A stretch of 64,000 nt of DNA, taken from Massospora cicadina. Taxonomy: Eukaryota; Entomophthoromycota; Entomophthoromycetes; Entomophthorales; Entomophthoraceae. The position numbers and the translations under genes are program-made. Location: assembly GCA_022478985.1 (NCBI GenBank), contig JAKSZP010015883.1, positions 120,634 to 184,633 of the forward strand. The letters are read 5' to 3'. Under the pieces are notes generated by a model, which saw nothing but the letters and a program-made list of their open reading frames with translations, was not told where the DNA came from and ran no database searches. Of this stretch, positions 1 through 10,770 are shown one piece after another. Numbering within the stretch: position 1 is the first letter of the stretch; each line of letters starts with the position of its first letter.

Positions 1-1756
1 TCAATGTAATCCTTGGTAGCATTCTGAAGATCAATCTTCACATCAAATTCAACCATTTTCTCTTCACCTAATAGAACCTGGGCCTCATAGTAGAACCAAT
101 TTAAAAAAGTCAGTGATGGTATTTTGCTTTTCAGAACTGGATAGTCATGATTTATCCATTATGCTTGCTATTCTCTCTATCTTCCACATTCTTGTATCAT
201 GGCATTATCAACATCTGCAGATCTTCAAATTGTCCTCTAGAAGGTAAGGCATAATCAGATCCTGAATTTAATCATACAAACTTATCATAGTGGTAGCTAT
301 GAACAGAACATTGGCTCCATTCATGGTCATCCTGAAAATCTTTCTATATAGACTGTACATACCTGTTTAATTAAACTTGGTGGTTAACAAGATTGAACTG
401 CTGAATAGTTAAGAAATGACATTTCAGGGGAAGTGGTATTGAAGGCTGTTTGGGAAGACCCAGCATGGGGCCCAAGGTTGCTAGGTTCACTAATGCGACC
501 CCAAACCTGAGCTGAAGTTTTGGAAAAGCAAGGTAAGGCTAGTAGTGCAGCCATCATGGAGCTCTGGGGCTGGCTTTCTGGTACAAATACAGATCTCACC
601 TCTAACAATTTATCTCCAATTAATTCGAGTCATACCTGAGCTGGAACTTGAGGTTCACACTGGCAGCATCCTTTATTTAAGTCAGTTTTTATGCTCTGTT
701 TTCAGGAACACTTATTCTTCATAGTATTGTTCAAATTGTTGTTTTAATTGGTTTACTGAAGTAATTTCACCCTCAATTAGCATATCAAGGTTCTGAGTTC
801 TGCATTTTTGATCTTCTGGTCCTTGTTGGCATCTCGCAGCTCTCAAGTATTATGGTAAAGGTCATTATTAGGGCTAGTGCATCTCCTAAATCCATGTTTA
901 AAGTGAAGCAGATGTTCTTAAATGACTCAATATCCTGATGCATAGATACTTGCTGACGCTGGATAAGTTCTAAATCTTCCTTTAAAGAACTAGTACCTTT
1001 GGAAGTACTGCTAATATGTTGCACTGCAATTTCTTTCTCCTGCTGGGTGTAATAGCTGAGTTCTTCTAAGGAATCAGCTTAATGTGCCTTGGTTTGTGCA
1101 TCTTGATAGTGTTCCAGGCCTACAATTAAAAGTTTAATCATTGGACTTTTCTCAAGGGTAACGCCTCTATTGTTCATTGCTTGCCTGATGATCTTAATCA
1201 TGTTGTGGTTTTAGATGTCATAAATTTCATCTAGTAATTGAGAATTTGTTGGATACATTCATGGTTGAGCTCTATTGCTTGTTATACACCCTGTAAACCA
1301 ATCTCCATTTGGCTATATAGGGACCAGATAAAATCTTTGTTTTTCTGATTTTGATTCAATATTTCCATGATTAATGCATGGTCTAATGCAATAGTCATTT
1401 AGGAGTTACACTCAGATGGTTAGAAGTATCCAGTAATATATTGACAAAGGAGCTCAGCATTGCTGATGAAAGATATTAGCTGACTATAATTCATACAGCG
1501 ATATTACTTATAATCCCGGAGCAACTTTAAGCATCTGTCCAATATGTAGATCTTTTCATTGGTTAAAGAGGATTAATCAAATCCTTCAAACTAGGGTGTT
1601 TAATTTCATCCTAATTCAGTTCATGCCAGTTGAGAAGGTTTGGACAGTCAACATAGAACACAATTTATTGTTCTTTTCTGGGATTGTCTACTTGTGGGTT
1701 AAATTCTGTATTTTGGTAAATTGATTCTTAAATTTTAAAAGGATTGAATATGGCAG
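1..1756 (-). pseudogene. gag region of a minus-strand Ty3/gypsy-like element (G6), incomplete
   Basis: Read on the minus strand from the primer-binding site at 1774 downward, this stretch has no long ORF but holds coding-like pieces. One, at 785-1024, is Glu/Gln/Lys-rich and coiled-coil-like (contains EDLELIQRQQVSMHQDIES). The part nearest position 1 reads like the start of a capsid region. The order (LTR end, primer site, coiled leader, capsid) matches G3 and G4 in this window. Stops and frameshifts interrupt it throughout, so it is a relic whose pol genes lie outside the window. Assignment to gag rests on position and style rather than a diagnostic motif. An ORF at 384-608 is probably spurious. 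Confidence 0.5.
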
Positions 1757-1774
1757 CCCCCTGTAGTGAGCACC
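1757..1774 (-). promoter_or_regulatory. Primer-binding site of G6
   Basis: On the minus strand the sequence is TGGTGCTCACTACAGGGG, identical to the primer site of G1 (17952) and G4 (55559). It starts one base inside the end of the LTR. It would pair with a tRNA 3' end whose acceptor strand ends in AGTGAGC plus ACCA. Confidence 0.75.
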
Positions 1775-2121
1775 ATGATGTAGTGCATGACAAACGCATA
1801 CTACAGAACAGGTTATAGTTCCTCTTTGAAAATTTTTAGAAATTTTTATGATTACATAGCCTTTGTCCCCTAATAAGGTCTTTTTTATAATTTAATATCG
1901 AAAAGCTAAATGACAACTAATTCCTTTACTTCCTGGTACAGTTAATCTATTACAGGAAAGACTTCCAAAAAAACTAAACTTTTTGGGCAACAGGTGATAT
2001 TTTATTATGATGGACATGAGAAATATTTATAGTTGATCTCTAAAAAAGAACAGCAATTTCTTAATAAATATAACAATTAATAAGGGGTACAATGGTCACA
2101 TGAGTATAATAGACAAAATAC
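1775..2121 (-). repeat. 3' portion of the G6 5' LTR
   Basis: This AT-rich stretch abuts the primer site. It begins TGATGTAGTG on the plus strand, so the LTR ends ...ACATCA in its own direction, a normal CA end. No gene is visible. The LTR is broken at 2122-2141 by the insertion of HL1 and presumably resumes at 33770. Its outer end was not found. Confidence 0.45.
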
Positions 2122-2141
2122 TACATATTTACAGGAAAAAC

Positions 2142-3148
2142 TTATTCTTTCCACTCGGCCTAACTTTCTGAGCAAATATCATAAATAGTAAATGTAGACT
2201 TCTAACTCAAACCCCACCACCCAGTTCCCTCAATGTCCTTGGATCAACCACTGGCTGCTCCAGGGTGGTGCAGCGGCGAAACACCCCCTAGCGTTATCTA
2301 TCCAGCGGGAAAACGTTCTCATACTGGATCATCCAGTCCGCCCAAATCCTTAGGACAATTAACTCCTCCCAAGGATTTTGACATCCACCTTGCATGTATC
2401 CAGGCAGTGCCTTGCAGTCCTTTGATGCTCCCCCAGAGCAACATTCTTCAGCCTTTAGGTAAAATAGGGAAATTATTCCCCTAAACTGACCAAGCAATCA
2501 TTGATTTGGCTCAGGCAATGATATTATCTGCTGGTTCATTGACTTTAGCCCCTATAATGGGAACTTCAACTTGGGCTTCATATGCAAAGCTGATGACACT
2601 GCAGCAGCAGAGTGCCCCTGGTGTTACAGGTCACCCCTCTCCCTACCACTTCCACCCAACTTCCCACAGACACCACTCTGATGGTCCAGTTTGTGGGTTT
2701 GCACTCCCACCTTCCCCCAGCGGTGCTACATCAGGAGCTGATGGCTGGTTGGCCGCCCACAGAGCTCATCATGCATTTGTGGTCTCAAATGGGGCCATGT
2801 GTCTAGCAGGGCCACAGGCATATATTATGATCCACCCAGATTTAAATAAAATTTCTCAACTGATTTCCCCTCACACCGTTGTACCTTCTGCCCCAGATCA
2901 TCCGTTCTGGGCCCATGTCAAGGATGGGTGGATGAACTGTCTGTCCTGTTTTGAGTTAGACCACTTGAAACGTAAATACCCCTCTCTTGCCACTTCCACT
3001 GGCTCCACGCCTTAAACTGCCAGAGTCCAATCTGCCACCAATCTGATAACTTGTTAATAATGGGGTACCATCATTCCCCCACCTCAACCAAAACATGTTG
3101 CAGAAGCAGAACCTGCTGCGCCCAATCAGGCTCATCCTCAACCCCACC
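2142..3148 (+). mobile_element. HL1, 5' part of an ORF1-only half-LINE (split by G3)
   Basis: The copy starts right after a duplication (TACATATTTACAGGAAAAAC at 2122-2141), with an imperfect partner at 33750-33769. Its first 90 bases are an AT-rich leader, followed by the ORF1-like gene. At 3148 it is cut by G3; the 5-bp duplication CCACC lies at 3144-3148 and 32868-32872. The other half is at 32873-33749. With G3 removed the copy is about 1.9 kb, the same as complete copy HL3. Confidence 0.85.
2233..3015 (+). pseudogene. HL1 ORF1-like protein, N-terminal part
   Basis: The ATG at 2233 opens a Pro/Ser-rich start that is recognisably repeated at 25311, 48704 and on the minus strand near 43674. 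A frameshift near 2480 moves the frame to 2506-3015. The second frame includes an alpha/beta segment and then a zinc-knuckle remnant near 2940, in which the last Cys of CX2CX4HX4C is Tyr. By alignment with LINE-A ORF1 in this window (GW/GY-hydrophobic strand, Ala-rich helix, LP strand, LxxxLxxGLxxYG helix) it is an RNA-binding, gag-like ORF1 protein. It is inactive because of frameshifts and the G3 insertion. Confidence 0.7.
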
Positions 3149-3927
3149 TGTTGGGATTTTTACTCATATTTAAATCTGACTAGATTACCAGGGATTGCTA
3201 GGGGATAATTCCCTGTAGCAAAGTGAATTAGATATCAGTTGACCCTGATTTTTGGTAATAATGTATAGGGAATTTTAGGTTAATCGCCAGGGTTAGATCC
3301 ATCAGGGATCAATCTGGATATATGCTTAAGATTTAGTCATACAGACTTGCCAACGAAATAGGGGCATCTGATAGTTGATTGATGATTAACTATCAGGTAT
3401 ACTGATTAGGATCAGTTAGTTTTCATCACTGACTGATTGGGAATTTAAGGATCAAGTTGCAAGGCGAGTGGTGCCGCCTGCAACTAGCAAATCAATCAAC
3501 TGGGTCGCGACCTGCCTTAATGGGTAACTAGTCCCATTACCTAAGAAGGTCACTTGCCAAAAATGGATGGTTTGCTGGGATTGAGAGGAAAATTTTGGGA
3601 TGCGTTTTCTGACTCTTTCCATTTTAGGTCTTAAGGATGTCCAATGATGGAATCCTAGCCAGGATGGGGAAGACCATTGCTGATGAGACGAGGGTGGGTA
3701 ATTCAATGACAATGGCTGACGTTTCATTGAGGAGGTGCTAACTGAGGGTTGGGCACTGAATTTCCACTATAGATTCCCCTAAGGATTCACTTGATAATAA
3801 ACTAATTACCAGTTTATTAGCTTAAAATACTTTACCAGGATCTATTTTGAGTTCTATTCTTTCTCAAAGAAATTATTGCTGTGTGCTTTGATTGGAAGAC
3901 TCTTTAGGACAAAGTGTAAGGATCTGA
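3149..3927 (+). repeat. G3 5' LTR, left portion
   Basis: It aligns with the 3' LTR from 31689 and, reversed, with the solo LTR at 20850-21987. It begins TGTTGGGATTTTT directly after the duplicated CCACC. It is interrupted at AAGTGTAAGGATCTGA (3912-3927) by LINE-B. The uninterrupted site can be read in the 3' LTR near 32505 (AAAGAGTAAGGATCTGA). There is no gene inside. Confidence 0.88.
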
Positions 3928-4219
3928 TTACCTTTAGTATTATGATTCAATTTAAACAGCACAATTTGATAATAAATACCAGGTAAAATAAGTATGAATA
4001 ATAAAATGAAGAGCTGGGCAAACGCGGTAATGGGCAGCGGACCCAGACCTGCACTTCCCAAAGGTACCAAGTGCACAGGTACAAACGAAAATCTCACTAA
4101 AAATAAAAAACCTGAGGTGGAAAAAAACTTTTCTTTCTCGTTGCAAACACTTTTGCAACCCATTCAATTCAAGACTAAATCTAGTTTGATAATCTCATAG
4201 AGGGGATTAGTCTGCGGCC

Positions 4220-5623
4220 ATGTCTGGGAGCAGTTGGGCAAGCAAGGCAAGAGGAGCAGGCGGAAGGCCCGCGGCCTCTAACGTTTGAAAACGCCCCAGA
4301 GAATCCAGCGGAATAGAAAAAAATCTAAAAAAACCGGCGGTCACAATTTCCCCAGAGATACTCATGTGGCAAGCACGATGCAACCAGTACATCAACACGC
4401 CACATTCCCAGCCACTTTTGTCGTTGGAATTTGGAGTCCATGTGTATCTGGACATCCAAAAAACGGCCCTATGGGAAAATTTTGTGAAGATGTACACAAA
4501 ATTTTTCAACCGCAGTGTACGTTGCACCTCACTCCATGTCGTGCAGTTGGCTGGACCTAGGTTTTGAAAGCAAAATAGCAGCAGATGAGGCTGCAGCGGT
4601 GCGCATAGTGGTTGACCTCCCCGAAGGGCAACAGGTCATCAAAACTAAATGCACCAGATGGACAAAATCAAACCAAATTTTCCTCACGTTTGACTTTTTG
4701 CCTACTCCGGTAAAACGTGACATTTTGGAGCAACACCTGAAAGATGGTCTCGCCATATACAGCGAAATACAATCTTTCAAAATGCAACGTTTCACGCTGA
4801 TACCACACCTGTGCACTGGCAAAGCCATTGCAGTTCTGACCCCAACCGAGGAGATCGTGAAGGACCTAACCCAGATCCCGCACTCCACCTTTATTGACAT
4901 TTCAGGGCACACCACCCACCCATTCCAGGTAACCGTGGACAGCGCGCCCCCCATTTGCACCCACTGTGATGCGTTCAGCCATAAGGCGCACGCATGCCCC
5001 ATCAAAGAGGGCGTCACATATCAAGAGCACCCCTCGGCGGCCATGGCCAGTGGAGAGGTGCACTATGAACCAACCGCAAGCACCAAGGAGGCTTTCCCAT
5101 GGGGAGCACAAGGCTGCTACCTATTGGTAAAGCCCATTCCCTGCAGGAGCGGAAGAAGGCCAAGCAGGCCTATAGGACTGCGGCCAAGGAAGCGGCCAAG
5201 GCCACCACCACCATCCCACACTCACAATGCCAGGAGGACATGGAGACCTTCGCGGTGGAAGCAACTTGGGAATCCATCACCCAATCAGATTGGGAGGCCC
5301 ATGCTGAATGGGCCACTCAATCCGAGGATCTGATGGGAGATTTGATCTCACCCAATCGCTGCACCCAAGCCCCAGTTGAAACTGACTTTGGACCTATCCA
5401 AACTGAAAATTTTTTTTTGCCCCACTTGATGGTGCACCGAACTTATCCGCACCGCAAAAATTCGTCCGACGTCGGGAAAACAAAAAGTGAAGGCCAAAGC
5501 CAACACAACTCTTTCTGCAAAAAAAACCCCGATAGCATTGCTGCTAATACCCACGCTGCTGTGAAAGCCCATGGGGACCTGGAAGAGGCTGGTGGGCCTG
5601 GGGGCCCACCCCCTCACACCTAA
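4220..5623 (+). pseudogene. LINE-A1 ORF1, RRM-like plus CCHC RNA-binding protein
   Basis: The ATG at 4220 begins a basic, Ser/Gly-rich N-terminus. An in-frame TGA follows about 22 codons in; copy A2 has CGA there, so this is a CpG transition. An alpha/beta region runs to about 4950, with strand FLTFDFLP, helix DILEQHLKDGLAIYSEI and strand RFTLIPHL. A perfect zinc knuckle CTHCDAFSHKAHAC sits near 4957-5000. A Lys/Ala-rich stretch and an acidic tail follow. One A lost near 4480 and another change near 5100 shift the frame. It is expected to bind LINE RNA. It ends seven bases before ORF2. Confidence 0.8.
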
Positions 5624-5629
5624 GGTGCG

Positions 5630-8600
5630 ATGGGGGAAACCTTCACTCTAGGGACGCTGAATATCGCTGGACTCAAGGCCTCCCCGTCCCAGGCTAGGAA
5701 ACTGAGTTTTTTACAAAACAATTTACCTGTGGATATCCTGGCCATCCAGGAGCCCCACTGTCCATGAGGTTCCGAGGAAGCTTGGAAAACAATGCTCCTA
5801 CCATCCCTATCCTTTTGGTCAAAGCACTGTGGGGTGCTAATTTGGAAAAACAATTTTTTCAAATTTACATCTTCAGAAACATTCCTAAATGGCCAAGTGC
5901 TCATTGTCACCTTCTCATGGGCCAAAGTTGCACACACAATTGTCAACATTTATGCCCCAAACGGTGCACATGAGCGTCAGGAATTTTTCTCATTGGTCAA
6001 ATCCCTCCTGCTACCCCCAATTCTTTCCTAATTGGTGACATGAACTGTTGGCTAACCTCACCAATGGACCGGTGGCCGCCATCACCCCATGCCCCACAGG
6101 GTCACATAGAACTATGCGTTCTAAAAGCCACCCTTGGGTTAATGAATGTGCTGCCGCGACATGCCCCACTGCTCGAAAACATGATGTGTCCCCACATTCA
6201 CAACAGCCAATTAAGGTCCATGACCCGCATCGACCTTATTCTAGCACCGGCGAAATTCCAACCCCACATCTCCCACTTCAAAACAATGAAAATGGAATTC
6301 TCCGACCACTGACTGGTCTCAATAACATACCACTTACCCATCACAGTTGCAAAGGCCCCACATTGGTGCAAAATCCGCCCCCCAGAGCTCGCGTCACCAG
6401 GATTTTCCACGTGGGTGGAAGAGGCAACTTTGGCAAAATTGTTTGTTGCACCGGTTTTGCGTGGACCCCATTTCCACATGGGCAACTTTCAAAGAAGACA
6501 CCATCCGCCACTATCGCCATCTCTCATCCAGATGCTCACGAGCCACATCGGCGGTTATATCACGCGCGCTGGCGGAATTGGCCCACTTGGAGTCCAACAT
6601 TCCAGCCTCAGGATATAGCCCTGCATGGGGCCAGAAGTGGGCGGAGGCAGCCGCCCACCTCAACGCACTTGAAAGGCAACACAAACATCAGGTTTGTGTC
6701 CCATACAGGGCCACACACATTGATAAAGGCGACAAGTGCACCGCATACTTCTTCAAAAAAATTTTTTGCACCATGCCAGAGCGTGGCCTGCACACAGGTG
6801 CGAAGATTGGATAATTCTATTGTGGACACACCGGCTGAAGTGGCAATCGAAATGCAAAGATATTACTCCAAGTTATACCAAGCCAAACCAATTCAGCCAG
6901 CCAAAATGGCAGAATTTCTCAACTGAGCTCATATCTGCACCATTTTCTGATACCCAGAAATAATGAATTTAATTACTCCAAATGAATTATGGACTACCAT
7001 TCGCGGTGCACCAAACCGAAAATGCCCAGGCCCAGATAGCATTCCATATGAGTTCTACAAAAAATATTTTAAATATATATCCCCATTGCTGCTAGCCTCA
7101 CTCAACCAAAGCCTGTTGGAAACGCGCCTCCTACCAGGAGGACATGAGGCCTTTATGGTCACACTCTTCAAGAAAGGGGATAGGCTAGACTTAGCCAACT
7201 GGCGCCCCATTTCTCTAACAAACACAGACACCAAAATTTTAACCAAAATCATGGCTAACCGTTTAGGGACTGTAGCATCTGCCACCATCTCCCCAGAACA
7301 ATTTGGTTTCATCCCCAGAAGGTCGATTTGGGATAACGTGCACTCTGTGGCTAATGTGTGTCAGTCCACAGCCTCTGGGGCACTTGTATTCTTGGACCAA
7401 CAAAAGGCCTATGATAGAGTAAACTGGGAATACCTTAAGGCCTGCCTCCAACAATTCCGCCTACCTCCCCGCTTCATTAACTGGGTGATGCTGCTCACGG
7501 AATCTGCAACAATGGCAGTGCGCGGCCCAGGTTTCCTAACGGAAGTAGTCCATCCTCAAAGGGGCCTGCGACATTGGGACCCCCTCAGCCCACTCTTATA
7601 CAACTTCAGCCTTGACCCACTACTGCGAAATGTGAATGCCCAACTCACTGGGGTCCATGTGCCAGGCCAAACCCCAGTCAAGATGATGACATTTGCAGAT
7701 GATTGCGTGGTGGGGGTGTCTAATAACAAAGATGCACGCGCGCTTGAAGCCCTCATCCAGGAATATTACCGGGTAAGCAACGCGGCACTGAATGCCTCCA
7801 AAACCAAAATCATCCTCCTTGGTCAGTTTCAGAACTGCTGGGCCCCAGCAAGTAGTTTCTCAACCCGGCCCATCTGCTCGCCCACATCCACGCCTTACTA
7901 ACTCAACACACACCGCTCCACTGGTGCTCCCCTTTGTGCCACGACCTACCATAGGACCGGTACGCCATCTGGGCGTGTGGATGGAGGCAGGTGGATACGC
8001 GTCAGCAGTAATGGAGTGCCATATACTGGACAACGTGACGAAGCGAATCGCCTCTCTCAGAGCCCACCCTACTACCCTCACTGGCAGGGTTGTTCTTGCC
8101 AACTCTATGCTCCTATCCAAAGTCTGGTTTGGAGCCCACGCCATCCCCTTCTCCCCAAGCTTCTTCAAATCCCTGTATGCTTTGCTACAAGGTTGGCTTT
8201 GGTCAGGCCGCCCTCCACCAGTATGGCTAGAGGTCATGTTTGGCCCTCATCATCATGGTGGCATGGGCCTACTTGACTTCAAAGCCCATGCCGCCAAGAT
8301 CCTGGGCACCTGGATCGCGGCCGTCACTGCTCCTACACTCCCATCCCAACACTGGTCCCGCGCGGCCCGCTCCAACTTCTCCCGAGCCTTGGGCCTCAAC
8401 AATCCATCAAACCCCCACTCCCTGATGAAATACCTCGCATCACACACATCGGCCACAGGTCCTCACGGGACCAAACCCACTACAAACGAATCATACTCTC
8501 CATGCGAAGCGCAGAGTGGAGAATTCGTATTAGTGGACATACAACCTGAAGAGGCCGCCCCTCTCCTCAGTTCACACAAGAGGTACAGGGGCTACCCATC

Positions 8601-9338
8601 CATGATGGCGTGATCCCCATTCGACCCCAAGTCCTATCCAGGGTGGATTACCTGGACATGATGGACATCCCTTATTCCACTGAGACCCAAAAGACTATCT
8701 GGAAATACGCACACCATCCTCTGTTGCAGCCTCAAGTCCGCTCCCATGTGTGGCGCTGCCTGAGGCGGGTGTATCGTACAGCTGAGCGCTCTAATGCTTT
8801 ACACTCATCCTGTGTCGTGTGTGGCCAGTATGGAACGCTGTTCCACCGCCTGGAAGAAGTGCCTCACCTCTAAAGTAATATGGCGCGAAGTCCAACGTCT
8901 GCTAGGCCAGGATCAAACACATCCCTTCAGTCTGTCAAGAGATATGTTTGCTTCATCAATGGCCTCCCCCTCCCACCCTCCCTTCGTGCTCTGGTGGTTG
9001 CAATCGCCATGTGGACTATCCACACGATTGTCTTGGATGCCATCGCTGGATCCATCCCCACCCTCCCTGAAGCTGTCCACAGATTCCGGTCTCATTTGGT
9101 GGACCACTTTCAAGCGTGGATGTTTGGATATCTCCCACCGCGTCGCCAACAGCTGGTCTCCTCCTGGTTCCCAGTCTGGTTCATCAAATCAGACCCCTTC
9201 CTCCACACGTGCTCAATTGTGGCTACGGCCCCTTCATATGTTCCCTCCCCTTCCCATAAGTGGCGTTCCCGCTGGCAACAAGAGATAGCATCGCTTCTCT
9301 GGGGTGCCTCCCCTGGTACTAAGTTTTGTCTCATCTGA
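5630..9338 (+). pseudogene. LINE-A1 ORF2: APE-type endonuclease, reverse transcriptase, zinc C-terminus
   Basis: Endonuclease motifs in order are TLNIAGL (5648), AIQEPH (5745), NIYAPNGAHERQEF (5945), IGDMNCW (6033) and FSDH (6298). The Trp after SDH is a TGA stop at 6310. The RT region (about 6963-7830) shows NWRPISLTNTDTK, PEQFGFIPRRS, LDQQKAYDRVNW, GLRHWDPLSPLLYN (the usual QGD is HWD) and the catalytic FADD at 7692-7703. A C-terminal CX2CX7HX4C zinc motif, CVVCGQYGTLFHRLE, lies at 8812-8860. No RNase H domain is visible, arguing against a Tad1-type element. At least six frameshifts or stops make it non-functional. Confidence 0.88.
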
Positions 9339-9351
9339 GTCATATTTGGAA

Positions 9352-9396
9352 GTGTCCATCCCATGGTCGGCCTTCCCCGCAATAAATTTAAAATTT
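9352..9396 (+). other. Shared 3' tail module, LINE-A1 copy
   Basis: GTGTCCATCCCATGGTCGGC followed by CTTCCCCGCAATAAA. The same module ends A2, LINE-B, every HL copy and the SINE. It probably acts as the RT recognition and 3'-end formation site, since it is the only stretch common to families with otherwise different bodies. Confidence 0.75.
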
Positions 9397-10561
9397 AAAT
9401 AAAAAACCTGAGGTGGCCCCCTCAAATTTTGTTAATTTCTTGGTAAAATACTGCAGCTATATGGAAGTATCCCAATTGCAACCACTGTCGTCAGTGAAAT
9501 TTGGGATATGAGTTTTCCTGAGTGTAGAAACACAGACAATATGGGAAAAGTTCAGCGAAGCCCAACATAAATTTTTCCTGCACACGGTGTACTTAACAAT
9601 CCATACTATCTGCAGAGGTTGGGTAGATATTAGGGTTCAAAACTATGGAAGAAGTAAACAAAGCAGCGAAGGTCAGAGTGGTACATGACCTTCCCAACGG
9701 ACAGCAACTGGTACTGACCAAATGAACCCGTTGGACTGAATCCAAAGACTTTTTATAATTTTTGACTATCTTTTGACCACACTGGCGCGCACAGTAGTTT
9801 TAAGACATCTCTGAGAAGGCTTGGAAGCCTACAGAGAAATCAAACAATTCAAAATGCAAAGATTCAAGCTGATGCTGCCCTTAACATGGGGAAGGCAATA
9901 GCAATTATTTTTCTGAACCAGGATGTAGTAGAGGATATTACAAAAATCCCTCATATAGCATCCTTCACCATTGATGGGAAAAATCTCAGCTGATCCACGC
10001 AACAGTGGAAAGTGCACCCCCATATGCTACCACTGCCAGGCTTTTGGATACAAGATTCATGCTTGCCCCATAAAAGAAGGCCTGAGAGAAATGGAATTCT
10101 GTGAGGAGGAAATGGGTGAAGACGACTCAGAGTACGCCAAAATTATGGATACTACATAGGCCTTCAACTGGGGAGAACACAGGCAATATAAAATAACTGA
10201 CCTATTTCCCCAAAAGAACAAAAAATGGCCAAACAAGCTTGCAAGCTGGCCGCGGCCAAGGCAAAGGCCTCAGCAGAATCAACCATATTGCCAGAGCAGA
10301 TCCAGGAAGACATGGAGGAATTTGAGTCAATGAACCAATCAGATCCTGCGGAAAACCATACACCCAATTCAACCAAATTGAATTCAGTGGAACCTGATTC
10401 AGAAATGAATGTAGCAAAATTGGGGTTCAGCGCACCCCCAAAATTGTGGAATTTAACCCAATCGGGAAGGAAAATCAACAATGGAATGCACAAGAAAATA
10501 ATGTGGTCAATAAAAGCACACAAGTGCACCACAATAATATATTGAAACCAAGCAAAGCCAA

Positions 10562-10582
10562 TGGGACCATCTAGTACTAAAA
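10562..10582 (+). mobile_element. 21-bp micro-insertion flanked by a 17-bp duplication
   Basis: TGGGACCATCTAGTACTAAAA lies between two perfect copies of AAACCAAGCAAAGCCAA (10545-10561 and 10583-10599). The same 3' end, TAGTACTAAAA, recurs at 37021, 32304 (minus) and, with changes, at 41904. It looks like an almost completely 5'-truncated retroposon. Confidence 0.75.
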
Positions 10583-10770
10583 AAACCAAGCAAAGCCAAG
10601 AGAGGAATGCAAACTGTGGTTATGAAAGGGGCAGAATACACCCCAACTCCTACTAATGGTTATGCTCTCCACAGAGAGGTGCAGTGGAGAGCAATGTGAG
10701 TGAGGGAGTGGGGCTGTGGGGCCCTGCTAACCGCTCCTGAGGCGCATCGGGCGTCTCAGTAGAGATAGGG

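Larger units (their letters stand above)
4121..9396 (+). mobile_element. LINE-A1, full-length LINE inserted in ORF1 of LINE-B
   Basis: A perfect 20-bp duplication, AAATAAAAAACCTGAGGTGG, lies at 4101-4120 and 9397-9416. The body is 5,276 bp and closely matches LINE-A2 (34051-39357) along its whole length, starting at ACTTTTCTTTCTCGTTGC. It holds ORF1 (4220-5623) and ORF2 (5630-9338). It ends GTGTCCATCCCATGGTCGGC then CTTCCCCGCAATAAATTTA, a short A/T-rich end rather than a long poly(A). Confidence 0.93.
3994..10545 (+). pseudogene. LINE-B ORF1 (RNA-binding, CCHC knuckle), split by LINE-A1
   Basis: The ORF starts at ATG 3994 and is open to 4120, where LINE-A1 lands. The frame resumes at 9417 and shows the same order of elements as LINE-A ORF1: a GWVDI strand near 9628, an EGLEAYREI helix near 9817, KMQRFKLML after it, and a knuckle near 10020-10060. 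The knuckle reads CYHCQAFGYKIHAC, so the His of CX2CX4HX4C has become Tyr. A Lys/Ala-rich basic region follows (10225-10290). Many stops show it is dead. In LINEs this protein coats the element RNA. Confidence 0.75.
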
